This document shows, one piece after another, positions 35,833 through 46,075 of a DNA stretch of 64,000 nt (positions within the stretch are counted from its first letter, which is position 1; every line of letters begins with the position of its first letter). Under the pieces are notes generated by a model. That model saw only the letters and a list, made by a program, of their open reading frames with translations. It was not told the origin of the DNA and did no database searches. The translations under genes and the position numbers were made by a program. The stretch is from Rikenellaceae bacterium (lineage in GTDB: Bacteria > Bacteroidota > Bacteroidia > Bacteroidales > Rikenellaceae): the NCBI GenBank assembly GCA_015060045.1, contig SUZH01000008.1, positions 1 to 64,000 of the forward strand, written 5' to 3'.

Positions 35833-38800
35833 TTATTGCAATAAATTCTCCTTAAATTCTACCTCCACGATGCGCAGTTCGTGGTTGGTCTTATCGCCAT
35901 TCTTGGCCTTGAAGAGGTCCAGCTCCCCGGCCGCGGGGGCAGCTACCTCGACAATCTGGCCGAATTGGTCGCTCTCCTCGCTCGCCCCTTTGAGGCGGAT
36001 GGTGATCTGATCCGTGAGTACCGGTTTGACGTTGAGGTGGATGTAGCCTAAGCTCTTCGGCGTGTTGCCACTCCAAATCAGCTCCTCGTCGGCGTAAATC
36101 TCGATCGGGTAGCTACGCATGCGCCAACCCGTGAGCTTCATGCACACCTCATCCACGCGGGCCCGACGATCCAGCTGGTAGGTGATCCAGGCGGTGCTCG
36201 GTCGGCCGTCGTTCTTCCACTCGCTCAACTCGTTGTCGTCGAAACTCTTCGTTGCCTCCTCCTGATGAACACCTGCCGTAGCCGAGACGATGTTGACATC
36301 GACCTTCGTCGTCGTAAAGGAGGGGGTGAGCGGTGTCTCGCCACGGGTTAAGCGCCCCTCCAACTCATCGCCTGCGATGTAGTCGCTCAGGCCATCTTTG
36401 ACCTCAATCGGCAGGGTCGAAAGCTCAATCTCTGCCCCCTGCAGCCCCTCGGCACTTGCCGTGATGCGCACCTTGCCCGCCTCGGTGAGCGAACGCACCA
36501 GGGCGCGGTTGATACCACACTCGACGGGAAGATCGTGCTTGAGGATGTAGTTATCCTCGCCCTGCGCAATTCCGCCACGCCACTCGGCAGGACCCTCCAC
36601 CTCGAAGTGAATCAGGTGGTTGGCGAGCGGACAGCGGCGACCGACTTGATCCACCACCTCAAACTCCAGAAGCACCATATCGGCGCCGTCAGCCTTCCAA
36701 CCCTTCGGGCTTTGAATCGCTTTCAGGGTGATACGTTGCGGTTTATCAGCTGTTTGCAATGTGGTGCGGCAACACTCCTGGCCGTTTGTGTCATAACCTA
36801 CGGCCACCAACTCGCCCTTCTCGAAGCGCACATCGGGGAAGGTGAAGAGGAAGCGGTAGCTCTGCTCGCCGCGCCCGAGCGACTTGCCGTTGAGCCACAG
36901 CTCGACCTCCTCGGCCGAGGAGACGACATAAATCGGTTTCACGACATCCGCCTTGTAGTTCCAGTGGCCGACGATGTGGATGCGCGGCTGCTCGATATCG
37001 ACCCAACCGTCCCACATCACCTGATGGGCAAAGAAGGGGTCCTTCGGGATGCGCATCGGGTCGGTGACACCACTGCGGCGGTAGTTTTCGTCGCCGCGGA
37101 AGTGGGTGTTTGTGTCCGAGAAAATGATCTTCACACCACCCGAGCTGACGCGGTCGCCCGTGCCGGGGCGCTCGAGCCAATAGTCGTACCAACGGATGAC
37201 ATTCTCGATCGTGAATGCATCCTGGTTGTGGTTGTAGGCGCTCATGTCGTTGCGCTGCTGACCGCGGTAGAGCATGCCCTGGTGGGATACCTTGTTGGCC
37301 TCGTTGCCAACGTGGTAAGGGTAGGAATATTCGTCCCAATATTTACGCAGACCCTCGTCGCGGCAATACTCCATGGCCCACATCGGGTGGTGCTTACTCT
37401 TGTTGATGTAGAGCATCTCGCCGCCATACTCCGCCTCGCGGATGTCGAGCATCTCGCGCGAACCGATGGCACGACCACCGTGCGGATCGAACGCGTCGCG
37501 GATTGCCTTCATTTCGACCATGTGTTCGCGCGAAATCGACTCGTTGCCACACTCATAGAAGATGATGCTCGGGTTGTTGCGGTTGTAGATGATGGCATCG
37601 CGCATCAGCTCCTTGCGCTGTTCCCATTGGCGCCCCTCGCGATCCTTTTCGGCATCTCCTGCGGGCATCGCCTGCATCAGACCCACGCGGTCACACGACT
37701 CGATATCCTGCTTCCAGGGGGTGATGTGCATCCAACGCACCAGATTGGCATTGCCCTCCACCATGAGGCCGTTGCTGTAGTCGCTCAACCAAGCCGGGAT
37801 GCTCATGCCCACGGCCGGCCACTCGTTGCTCGTGCGTTGAGCGAAGCCCTTGATCTGGATCACGCGGTCGTTAAGCCAAATCATGCCGCGGCCGAAGCGG
37901 GTTTTGCGGAATCCGGTGCGGGTTGCGACCTCATCCACCTTGCGACCATCGACCAGGAGGGCGGTCTTGACCGTATACAAATAGCCATAACCCCAGCTCC
38001 AGAAGTGCAGCCCCTCGACCTCGGCGGAGGCCTTCAACGTGGTTGTTTCGCCCGCTTGAATCAGCGTGGGTTCACCCTCGAATTGGCGCACGATCGCTCC
38101 GTCGGGATCGACGACCTGCACCCTGTAAGTGACCTCCTGGGTACGTTTCGTCTCGTTTCTGATCTCCGACTCGGCATGGATCACAGCCGTACGCGACTGG
38201 ATGCGCATCTCGTCGGCGTAGATGTAGACACCCGTCGTCTTGAGGTTGCTATAGAGCGGCAGGGTTTGGTAGAGTTTGTCGGTGACATGCAGCCAGACAT
38301 TTTTGGGAATACCGCCATAGTTGGCGTTGAAGTTGCGATCGCTCCACTGGTATTTCGTTTGGGTGGCTCGCTCCTGGTAAGCCCAGTTGTTGTCGATACG
38401 CAGGGCGATGACATTCTCCCCACCGTAGTTGATGTGCGGCGTGAGATCGAAACCGACGGCCATCGCGCCGTTCTCGTGTAGTCCGATGTGGTGGCCATTG
38501 ATATAAAAATCGGCACCTTGACGAACGCCCTCAAACTCCACGAAGATCTTCTTGTTTTTGTGCTCCTTCTTCAGGCGGAAATGTTTGCGATACCAAACGA
38601 TCGTATCCGTCAGGTCGTGAATATTGAGGCGGAAGGCCTCATCCTCGTTGAAGGGGCGGGGTAGGGTCACCTCTTTCCAATCCCCATCCTCGAAACGCAC
38701 CTCCTTGGCCGCCGGATCATCCCCGACACGGAGCAACCATTCGGCATTGAAATTATATTTCTTGCGACCATCCGAGGCGGTTGCTACTTGGCCAATGCCG

Positions 38801-38838
38801 AGCAAGGCCACGACAAGCAGGAAAATACGCGCTTTCAT
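35833..38838 (-). CDS. GH2 family glycoside hydrolase
   Basis: Signal peptide; N-terminal sugar-binding jelly roll (YRKHFRLKKEHKNKKIFVEFEGVRQGADFYINGHHIGLHENGAMAV), IIFYECGNESI, WAMEYCRDEG; C-terminal Ig/F5-8-type regions. Confidence 0.9.
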   Translation of the reverse strand: MKARIFLLVVALLGIGQVATASDGRKKYNFNAEWLLRVGDDPAAKEVRFEDGDWKEVTLPRPFNEDEAFRLNIHDLTDTIVWYRKHFRLKKEHKNKKIFVEFEGVRQGADFYINGHHIGLHENGAMAVGFDLTPHINYGGENVIALRIDNNWAYQERATQTKYQWSDRNFNANYGGIPKNVWLHVTDKLYQTLPLYSNLKTTGVYIYADEMRIQSRTAVIHAESEIRNETKRTQEVTYRVQVVDPDGAIVRQFEGEPTLIQAGETTTLKASAEVEGLHFWSWGYGYLYTVKTALLVDGRKVDEVATRTGFRKTRFGRGMIWLNDRVIQIKGFAQRTSNEWPAVGMSIPAWLSDYSNGLMVEGNANLVRWMHITPWKQDIESCDRVGLMQAMPAGDAEKDREGRQWEQRKELMRDAIIYNRNNPSIIFYECGNESISREHMVEMKAIRDAFDPHGGRAIGSREMLDIREAEYGGEMLYINKSKHHPMWAMEYCRDEGLRKYWDEYSYPYHVGNEANKVSHQGMLYRGQQRNDMSAYNHNQDAFTIENVIRWYDYWLERPGTGDRVSSGGVKIIFSDTNTHFRGDENYRRSGVTDPMRIPKDPFFAHQVMWDGWVDIEQPRIHIVGHWNYKADVVKPIYVVSSAEEVELWLNGKSLGRGEQSYRFLFTFPDVRFEKGELVAVGYDTNGQECCRTTLQTADKPQRITLKAIQSPKGWKADGADMVLLEFEVVDQVGRRCPLANHLIHFEVEGPAEWRGGIAQGEDNYILKHDLPVECGINRALVRSLTEAGKVRITASAEGLQGAEIELSTLPIEVKDGLSDYIAGDELEGRLTRGETPLTPSFTTTKVDVNIVSATAGVHQEEATKSFDDNELSEWKNDGRPSTAWITYQLDRRARVDEVCMKLTGWRMRSYPIEIYADEELIWSGNTPKSLGYIHLNVKPVLTDQITIRLKGASEESDQFGQIVEVAAPAAGELDLFKAKNGDKTNHELRIVEVEFKENLLQ

Positions 38839-38888
38839 AACGGGCAGTTGGGTTCGTAGTGGTTAGGTGTAAAGGAGCAAAAACGGTT

Positions 38889-40214
38889 TTATTCGAGGTC
38901 CGAAATATCGACCATCATCAGCGTCAGGCGCTTGCCGTCGGTGAAGTGACCCGATTGGAAGAGCACCTTCGTGCCGTCGGGGCTGAAGCTCGGGTGGGCA
39001 TGGTCGGGGCGCATCTTGGTATCCGAAACGAGCCAATGACGCTCGCCCGTAGCTACATTGATCACCCATACGTTGCCGCCAAAGGTGTCGCCGGCAGCCC
39101 ATTTGTTGTCGCGCGAGGCGTTGCAGTGCCAGAAGCCGCGACCACGCAGCTGACCCTCCATACCTTGGAGATCATCCTGAAGCTCGACCTGTCCGATGCA
39201 CTCCACATCGTCGTTGCGGAGGTTGATGCGGATGATACCGCTCACCTGCTTGCGCAGACGAGGCTGGAAGCCTAAGATGTTGAAGTAGACATAATCCTTC
39301 GTGGCAAAGGTCTCGTGCGTTACCCAGTCGAGCGGCGTCTCCTTGTAGAGGGGCTTGAAGACCGAACCATCGGCCGTGCAGAACCACATGCGCTGGTGAG
39401 CATCGCCACCCGTCTCGTTGCAGAAGACGATCTCGCCCGGCGTGAAGCGGCTGGCCTGGATGTGTCCCACCTTGAACTCCGTATCGATTACTTTGGTTAC
39501 TTCGCCCGTCGTGAGGTTCATCTTGCGAATGCCGCACAAGGTCGGCTTGATCTTAATCGGCTGGTTCGTCAAGGGAAGGAAGGCGGCCTTCTCCATGCGC
39601 TCACGCTCCTCGGCTGTACCCTCACGCTCGACGGTGATGTAGGCGTAGTCGTCGTTGCAATCTACGGCGTAACCTCCCGGACGACCCATCTCGGTCGGGA
39701 AGGTGGCGATGAACTTCTCGTAGGCGGCCGATTTCTTCACCTTGCCGCGCTTGACGTCAGCAAAGAATTTGTCCAGATCCATGACATACATGTTCCATGC
39801 ACCCTCCTCGCGGCGGCTGATGAACATGCGGTTCGACTTGTTGGCCAGGTAGGCGTTGCCCAGGTTCGGACCCTCGGTGGCCTGGATGATCTTGCCGGTG
39901 GCCATTTCGATGAAGTAGATCTGCGTGGGTCGCCACTTGCGCGTCTGACCGTTGGGCATGGTGCTCTCGATCTCCTCATCGTTGCCGCGGCTCGAGGAGC
40001 GGAACAACAGATACTTGCCGTCGGCTGTCCACATCGGGTCAGTCTGATAGAGGAAACGGTCGTGTTTGAGCGTGTCGGTCAGCATCGTAATCGTGTGGCC
40101 GGTTGCCTCGTCTACGTAGGTCTGCATCTCCGAAGGGGTGCAGTTGCCAAACTGTGCCAAAGCGGTCGAATAAGCCACCGTGGCGAGTACCAGAGTCAGG
40201 AAAAGTTTTTTCAT
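38889..40214 (-). CDS. PL22 oligogalacturonate lyase family protein
   Basis: Signal peptide; HTITMLTDTLKHDRFLYQTDPMWTADGKYLLFRSSSRG, RPDHAHPSFSPDGTKVLFQSGHFTDGKRLTLMMVDI. Confidence 0.85.
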   Translation of the reverse strand: MKKLFLTLVLATVAYSTALAQFGNCTPSEMQTYVDEATGHTITMLTDTLKHDRFLYQTDPMWTADGKYLLFRSSSRGNDEEIESTMPNGQTRKWRPTQIYFIEMATGKIIQATEGPNLGNAYLANKSNRMFISRREEGAWNMYVMDLDKFFADVKRGKVKKSAAYEKFIATFPTEMGRPGGYAVDCNDDYAYITVEREGTAEERERMEKAAFLPLTNQPIKIKPTLCGIRKMNLTTGEVTKVIDTEFKVGHIQASRFTPGEIVFCNETGGDAHQRMWFCTADGSVFKPLYKETPLDWVTHETFATKDYVYFNILGFQPRLRKQVSGIIRINLRNDDVECIGQVELQDDLQGMEGQLRGRGFWHCNASRDNKWAAGDTFGGNVWVINVATGERHWLVSDTKMRPDHAHPSFSPDGTKVLFQSGHFTDGKRLTLMMVDISDLE

Positions 40215-40240
40215 GGTCGGAGAATTAATACATTATGTTA

Positions 40241-40289
40241 CAAATTTACACACGAAATGGATCAAATAAAATAGAATATTATCCATTTC
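40241..40289 (-). promoter_or_regulatory. Candidate promoter and inverted-repeat operator upstream of the PL22 operon
   Basis: Minus-strand -7 TAAATTTG (40241-40248); inverted repeat GAAATGGAT (40254-40262) / ATCCATTTC (40281-40289). Confidence 0.5.
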
Positions 40290-40396
40290 AATGTCAATTT
40301 GTCCATGTTATCCCCATTTTTTAGTCAACTTTTTGCTGATTGGAGCGATCTGATGGGTGAAATGTGGATTTTTTTTGATGAGGAGCGGTAGGAAGT

Positions 40397-40440
40397 AAAA
40401 AAAGGTGTTTGATCGGCGCATGGGCTTACGATCAAACACC
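40397..40440 (-). terminator. Intrinsic terminator of the DUF3127 gene
   Basis: Minus strand GGTGTTTGATCG...CGATCAAACACC followed by TTTTTTT. Confidence 0.88.
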
Positions 40441-40490
40441 TTGTGTGATGGGAGAGGTAATTGAGTGTACCCCCTCCCTTGTGTGTCGGA

Positions 40491-40871
40491 TTAGAACGGC
40501 AGGTCGTCCACCTCCTGTGTAGGAGCGGTGGCGTAGGTCGGCTCGGCCGTCAAGGGCGGCAGGTCGGGCATCGCGGGAGCGGCTGCCGGAGCAACAGCCT
40601 CCTCAACGGGCTGCAGGCGCCATGCGCGGATGTCGGTAAACCAACGGCCGTTGTACTCGCGAGCGTCGATATTCACCGACACCTGGTAGCGGCTGCCCTC
40701 GCGGAGCTTGGCGACATCGTCGGGACGGTTGAAGAACGTAACGCACATTTTGCGCGTGAAGTTGCCACCATCCGAGTAGTCGAAGATTACATCCTGACGC
40801 TGCCAATCACCACGCGCCGAGGTACCCTTCGTGACGGGCATGATTCTGTATACGGTTCCTTCGAATTCCAT
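40491..40871 (-). CDS. DUF3127 single-stranded DNA-binding protein-like
   Basis: MEFEGTVYRIMPVTKGTSARGDWQRQDVIFDY..., C-terminal acidic tail EVDDLPF. Confidence 0.85.
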   Translation of the reverse strand: MEFEGTVYRIMPVTKGTSARGDWQRQDVIFDYSDGGNFTRKMCVTFFNRPDDVAKLREGSRYQVSVNIDAREYNGRWFTDIRAWRLQPVEEAVAPAAAPAMPDLPPLTAEPTYATAPTQEVDDLPF

Positions 40872-40925
40872 AGTGTTGTAAATGCTTTTTATTGGTATGA
40901 ATGATTTGCTACAAAGATAACGCTT

Positions 40926-41750
40926 TTATTCGGTTTGTTCAACTTTTTGTGGTGCGATTCCCATAAAATCGAGCAACGCCTCGGCCGTGCGTTCGGGCTC
41001 CTCGATAAAGCCCATGTGGCCCGAATTTTCGAGGCGAACGACAGCGGCCTGCGGGTGATTTTGGATCATCGCATCGGCCACCTCGGGGGTGATGTACTCA
41101 TCCTGGCAGCCCAGAATAAAGAGCTGACGGACACTGCTTTGGCGCAACATCTCGTTTTGATCCTTACGCTCGATCATGCCGTTGAGAAGTGCCACGATGC
41201 CTTCGTCCTCGGTGACATGTACCTGCTCGGTGAGGTCCTCGATGTAATCCTTCAGGCGCGTGCGGTTCGTGGCCGCAAAGCCGGCTGCGGGGGCCACGCG
41301 GGCCAACAACTCCTTCTTGCCGCTCTTGACGAGCGCAATTTCGCGGCGACGATTCTCCTTTTTAAGCTCCGTATCGGGGTTGGGGGTCGAGCTGAGCAGC
41401 ACCAGCCCCTCCAACCGCTCGGGATGGCGCTCGGCCAGCGCCAAGGCGACGTAACCGCCCATCGAGTGACCCACCACCGTGAAACGCGCAACGCCGAGCG
41501 AGGTCAGTGTCTCGGCCACCGTGTCGGCCAGGAAATCCATCGAGTGGCACTCTCCTTGCACGACCGAGATGCCATGGCCCGGCAGGTCGAGCGTCACTAC
41601 ACGCGCGCGTTTATAAAGCAGAGGTATGAAATCCTCCCAAACGAGCATCGACTCCAGGTAGCCGTGCAGCAAAACGACACATTTTTCACCCTGCTCCGAG
41701 TCGCAGAGATGAAGGGGTGTTGCCCCCGCCATGATGAATTTTTCGGTCAT
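40926..41750 (-). CDS. Alpha/beta fold hydrolase
   Basis: [21 protein letters not shown], nucleophile elbow [14 protein letters not shown], catalytic H in [12 protein letters not shown]. Confidence 0.9.
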   Translation of the reverse strand: MTEKFIMAGATPLHLCDSEQGEKCVVLLHGYLESMLVWEDFIPLLYKRARVVTLDLPGHGISVVQGECHSMDFLADTVAETLTSLGVARFTVVGHSMGGYVALALAERHPERLEGLVLLSSTPNPDTELKKENRRREIALVKSGKKELLARVAPAAGFAATNRTRLKDYIEDLTEQVHVTEDEGIVALLNGMIERKDQNEMLRQSSVRQLFILGCQDEYITPEVADAMIQNHPQAAVVRLENSGHMGFIEEPERTAEALLDFMGIAPQKVEQTE

Positions 41751-41820
41751 AAAAGGGATCTATTTTCTGCAATTTTACGCAAATTTTCCCGAAAATAGTC
41801 GATTTTTGTGGAGTTTTTCG

Positions 41821-41828
41821 TAATTTTG
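41821..41828 (+). promoter_or_regulatory. Candidate -7 element upstream of dapF
   Basis: TAATTTTG exact match to TAnnTTTG; no clear -33 element. Confidence 0.4.
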
Positions 41829-41869
41829 AAACTTAAAGCACCCTTCGTGGAGGGGATGATGCGAGAAAA

Positions 41870-42835
41870 ATGTTGACAACGAACTATATACTTTGTCATG
41901 GATCGGGCAACCGATTTCTGATGCTCGATGCTGTCCGTGAGCCGCAGTTGGAGCGGTTGGCCGACCATCCTGCGCTGGTGGCACGGCTATGCCGCGAAGT
42001 GGGAAAGACCGACGGCCTGCTGCTGACCGTGCGGGTGGAGGATACCTTTGGTATGCGCATGCTGAATACCGACGGTTCGGAGGCCGAGATGTGTGGTAAC
42101 GGCATTCGTTGCGTGGCTCGCCAGGCGCAAGCCTACGTGGGCGAAAAGGATACGTTTGACCTCTTTTCGGGTGGTAAACGCCATGCAATCCGCCGTGAGG
42201 AGCCGATCTTCGGGGCGATTCCGACCTACTGTGTGGCGATCGGGATTCGTCGCTCGACGCCCGATTTCGTGCCGTCAATGGGACGTGCGAAGGGTTTCGT
42301 GGGGGAGGTGATCGAGCAGCTCGATCCGACGCTGAAGTTTACCTACCTCAATCTGGGCAATCCTCATCTGGTGGCCGCTGTGGAGCAGATCGACCTCGAT
42401 CGACTCTCGATGTTGGGCGAAAAGGTAAAGTCTTTGCAGGAGATGCTGCCGCATGGGACAAATGTCAGCCTCTATCGTCCGCTGGGCGATCAGACGATCT
42501 ACACGGCCACCTTTGAGCGTGGGGTAGGGCTCACGGCCTCGTGCGGAACGGCCATGACTGCCTGCTCGACGGCCGCTTGCCTGTTGGGCTATTGCCGTCA
42601 CGGCGAACCGATTACGGTCCGCAACAGCGGCGGCATGGTGCGTTGCTGTTCGATGCTCTCTGACGAGGGGCTGGTAACCACTTTGTCGGGCAATGCCACC
42701 TACGAGGGTGAGGGGGAGATGACGCTCGACCTGGAGAAAGAGACCTTTGCTCTGCAGGGGGCTTTCCGTCCGAGCGAGGAGGAGCGCGCAGCCTATGACC
42801 AATTTTTGAAAACTATTCAAGCAGAAAAACTATGA
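41870..42835 (+). CDS. dapF: Diaminopimelate epimerase
   Basis: CHGSGNRFLMLDAV, NTDGSEAEMCGNGIRCVAR, GVGLTASCGTAMTAC. Confidence 0.95.
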   Translation: MLTTNYILCHGSGNRFLMLDAVREPQLERLADHPALVARLCREVGKTDGLLLTVRVEDTFGMRMLNTDGSEAEMCGNGIRCVARQAQAYVGEKDTFDLFSGGKRHAIRREEPIFGAIPTYCVAIGIRRSTPDFVPSMGRAKGFVGEVIEQLDPTLKFTYLNLGNPHLVAAVEQIDLDRLSMLGEKVKSLQEMLPHGTNVSLYRPLGDQTIYTATFERGVGLTASCGTAMTACSTAACLLGYCRHGEPITVRNSGGMVRCCSMLSDEGLVTTLSGNATYEGEGEMTLDLEKETFALQGAFRPSEEERAAYDQFLKTIQAEKL

Positions 42836-43578
42836 TCAATACGTTACTCAAACATCGTTCGATTCGTAAGTTTAAGTCCACGCCGATTCCCGAGGAGGAG
42901 CTGCGCGAGATGCTGGAGGCGGCTTCGCGTGCCTCGACGTGTGGCAATATGCAGCTCTATTCGCTCATCGTGACCCGTGATAAGGCGATGCGCGAAAAGT
43001 TGCTGCCTTGCCACTTCGGTCAGCAGATGGTTGTGGAGGCTCCTTGTGTGGTGACGGTGTGTGCCGATGTGCATCGCTTCTCGATGTGGTGTGAACAGCG
43101 CGATGCCGAACCGGCTTATGATAACTTCGCCTGGTTCCTGACAGCCACGATCGATGCCCTCTTGGCGGCTCAAAACCTGGTGGTGGCTGCCGAGGCACGC
43201 GGGCTGGGTATCTGCTACCTCGGTACGACGATCTATACGGCCGGTGAAATTGTCAAGACGCTCAACCTCCCGAAGGGTGTGCTGCCCGTGACGACCATCG
43301 TGTTGGGTTATCCCGACGAGAAACCGGAACTGACGGATCGCCTGCCGCAGGATGCCGTAGTCCACTTTGAGCAGTATAACGACTACACGGCGGCCGAGAT
43401 CGATGAGCTGTGGGCCGAACGAGAGGAGTCGGAGCTGACCAAGCAGCTCTTGGCCGAGAACGGACTGCCGAATTTGGCGCGCATCTTTACCGAGCGTCGC
43501 TACGTGAAGGAGGATAATGTGGCTATTTCGCGCAGTTATTTGGAGCTGCTGAAAGAGCGCGGATTTATGAATCAATAA
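42832..43578 (+). CDS. Nitroreductase family (NADPH-dependent) oxidoreductase
   Basis: HRSIRKFKSTPIPEEELREMLEAASRASTCGNMQLYSLI; GLGICYLGTTIY; start overlaps dapF stop. Confidence 0.92.
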   Translation: MINTLLKHRSIRKFKSTPIPEEELREMLEAASRASTCGNMQLYSLIVTRDKAMREKLLPCHFGQQMVVEAPCVVTVCADVHRFSMWCEQRDAEPAYDNFAWFLTATIDALLAAQNLVVAAEARGLGICYLGTTIYTAGEIVKTLNLPKGVLPVTTIVLGYPDEKPELTDRLPQDAVVHFEQYNDYTAAEIDELWAEREESELTKQLLAENGLPNLARIFTERRYVKEDNVAISRSYLELLKERGFMNQ

Positions 43579-43595
43579 CCTTCGTTGGTTGCAGG

Positions 43596-45980
43596 ATGAA
43601 TCGTTGGGTTAGAAACAGCGTTGCGTTGGTCGTGTTGCTCTTGCTGGGCACGGCCTGCTCGGTGACGCGTTATATTCCCGAGGGTGAATACCTGCTGGAT
43701 AAGGTGCGTATCGAGACCGACCGAGAGGTGCCGCGTCGTGAGCGCATCCCGAAAGAGGAGTTTTCGAAGTTTATTCGTCAGACGCCCAATCGCCGCATCT
43801 TGGGAGTGAATGCCTATGTCTGGCTCTACGAACAGGCCGACTCGGCCAAGCACAACGGGTGGAACAACTGGAAGCGCCGCATGGGCGAGGAGCCGGTATT
43901 GCTCGACGCCAATTACACCCGTCGCAGCGCACAAAATCTGAAGGTCTACATGGACTCGAAGGGTTTCTTCCGCTCCGAGTCTGCGTTTGAGGTGGATACC
44001 GTATCGAAGCCCAAACGGGCTACGGTGACCTACCGGGTGCGTCAATACGAACCCTATCGCATCCGCACGATCGACTACGAATTCCGCGATCGCCAGCTCG
44101 AGCCGATCATCCTGGCTGATACGATTCATACGTTGCTCAAATCGGGCGATCGATTCGATATTACGGTGTTGGATGCCGAGCGTGAGCGTTTGGCGATCTA
44201 TCTCAAAGAACTTGGTTATTATAACTTTACGGTAGGTAACGTAGAGTATGTGGCCGATACGTTGCGCTCGGATCGTACGGTCGATTTGAAGATTGTAATC
44301 AAGCAGCATCTGGTCGGCTACAATGAGCGTGGTGAGGCGCTTCGGGAGGATAATTTGGCCTATCAGTTGGGTCAGATCCACCTCTTACCTGACTACGATC
44401 CCGCCACGATGGCCAATACAGAGGCTGATCCGACAGCACCCAATACGCTCGACACGGCCTCCTACCGAGGACTGAAAATTGTCTATGATAAGCGGTCGCC
44501 GTTGCGCCGTTCTGTATTGCGTCAGGCCGTTTCGCTCAACGAGGGGGCACGTTATGCCACCTCCGAGGTGGAGCGAACCTATTCGGACCTGATGGCGTTG
44601 GGCTACTTCCGTAGTGCGAAGATCTCGTTCCGCGAGCTGCCTGAACGTGTGGAGCGGGTCGATACGATTCGTGTCTATGACTTCGAGGGAGAGCAAACCA
44701 CCCTGCATCGTACGCAGGAGGGTGTGTTGGCCTGCGATATTTTGTGTTCGCCCACGCTGAGGCAGAGTGCTACCGTGGAGGTGGAGGGCTCTACGACCTC
44801 GAGCTTCTACGGACTGAAGGCCACGGTCGGTTATCAGAACCGCAATATCTTCCGAGGTGCGGAGGCGCTCGATATCTCCTTTACGGGTGGTTATGAGTTT
44901 ATGAAGGCAAAAGATGCTGCGATGCGTCGTGCTACCGAGGTGGGTGTGACGGCCGGCCTCACCTTCCCTCGCTTCCTCCTCCCCGGCGATGGCTACTATC
45001 GTTCGATCGTACAGCCCAAAACCAAGCTCGAAGCCTCGATCAATTTTCAGGATCGACCCTATTATCGCCGTACCCTCTCCTCGATCGGATTGGGCTACCA
45101 GTGGAGTAATCGTCATTACTCGAATTTTACGTTGCGCCCGATTGATATCAATGTGGTCGATGTGGCACGTCTGGATTCGACCTTCTTGGCATCGACGCAG
45201 AATAAGTATCTGATTAATAGTTATAAAACGCAACTTATTGCAGGCCTTTCGTTCAGCTACGCCTACAACAACCAGCGTAAGAATCTGGGCGGTAATGCAA
45301 CGGTTTTGCGCTTTAATTTCGAGAGCTCGGGCAACCTGATCGACCTCATGGAGCACGCCTTTGCCAAACGCCCTAAAGCACGTGATTACTACACCCTCTT
45401 CGGTATCCGTTATTCGCAGTACGTGCGTGCCGATTTGAGTGTAAGTCGCAAGATTATGCTGGGCGAAAAGACCGCGCTGGCGGGACGTCTGTATGGCGGC
45501 TTTGCCAAGGCTTACGGAAACTCCGATGCCGTGCCGTTTGATCGCCTCTTCTATGCCGGTGGCTCGAACAGCATGCGCGGCTGGGCGGCTCGTACACTCG
45601 GTCCGGGTTCGGTGCCCGACCCCGATTCGGCCTATCCGACCCAGCTCGGTGACATGAAACTCGAGGCCAACCTGGAGTTCCGCTTCCCGATTTGGGGTAT
45701 TGTGCACGGTGCCACCTTCTTTGACCTGGGAAATATCTGGTATATGAAGTCCAATCCGGCCGAGTATGCCGAGGAGGCGGTCTTCCACTTCGATGATTTC
45801 TACAAGCAGCTCGGTTTTAATACCGGTTTGGGTATCCGTCTCGATATCAAATTTGCCGTGCTACGTCTCGACTGGGGTATTCAGCTCCATAACCCCAACC
45901 GTCCTGCCGGTGAGCGATGGATTCACAACCTGCGATGGGCCAATACGGCGCTTAATTTTGGCGTGGGTTACCCCTTCTAA
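43596..45980 (+). CDS. BamA/TamA family outer membrane protein (TamL-like lipoprotein variant)
   Basis: Lipobox LLLLGTACSVTRYIPEGEYLLDKV; POTRA-like region; C-terminal D15 barrel FYAGGSNSMRGWAARTLGPGS. Confidence 0.85.
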   Translation: MNRWVRNSVALVVLLLLGTACSVTRYIPEGEYLLDKVRIETDREVPRRERIPKEEFSKFIRQTPNRRILGVNAYVWLYEQADSAKHNGWNNWKRRMGEEPVLLDANYTRRSAQNLKVYMDSKGFFRSESAFEVDTVSKPKRATVTYRVRQYEPYRIRTIDYEFRDRQLEPIILADTIHTLLKSGDRFDITVLDAERERLAIYLKELGYYNFTVGNVEYVADTLRSDRTVDLKIVIKQHLVGYNERGEALREDNLAYQLGQIHLLPDYDPATMANTEADPTAPNTLDTASYRGLKIVYDKRSPLRRSVLRQAVSLNEGARYATSEVERTYSDLMALGYFRSAKISFRELPERVERVDTIRVYDFEGEQTTLHRTQEGVLACDILCSPTLRQSATVEVEGSTTSSFYGLKATVGYQNRNIFRGAEALDISFTGGYEFMKAKDAAMRRATEVGVTAGLTFPRFLLPGDGYYRSIVQPKTKLEASINFQDRPYYRRTLSSIGLGYQWSNRHYSNFTLRPIDINVVDVARLDSTFLASTQNKYLINSYKTQLIAGLSFSYAYNNQRKNLGGNATVLRFNFESSGNLIDLMEHAFAKRPKARDYYTLFGIRYSQYVRADLSVSRKIMLGEKTALAGRLYGGFAKAYGNSDAVPFDRLFYAGGSNSMRGWAARTLGPGSVPDPDSAYPTQLGDMKLEANLEFRFPIWGIVHGATFFDLGNIWYMKSNPAEYAEEAVFHFDDFYKQLGFNTGLGIRLDIKFAVLRLDWGIQLHNPNRPAGERWIHNLRWANTALNFGVGYPF

Positions 45981-46018
45981 CATCACAAAAACGGTTGTGG
46001 AGCTTTTGATAAATGATA

Positions 46019-46052
46019 GAGGGAGATTAAAGAACATGCTTTAATCTCCCTC
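46019..46052. terminator. Bidirectional terminator between convergent genes
   Basis: GAGGGAGATTAAAG / CTTTAATCTCCCTC 14-bp perfect stem. Confidence 0.85.
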
Positions 46053-46075
46053 ATATTATTTCCGCCTCCCCCCCC

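Noticed and set aside
36535-38481. 648 aa plus-strand ORF antisense to GH2
   Set aside because: Shadow of the GH2 frame; no domain or start-site support.
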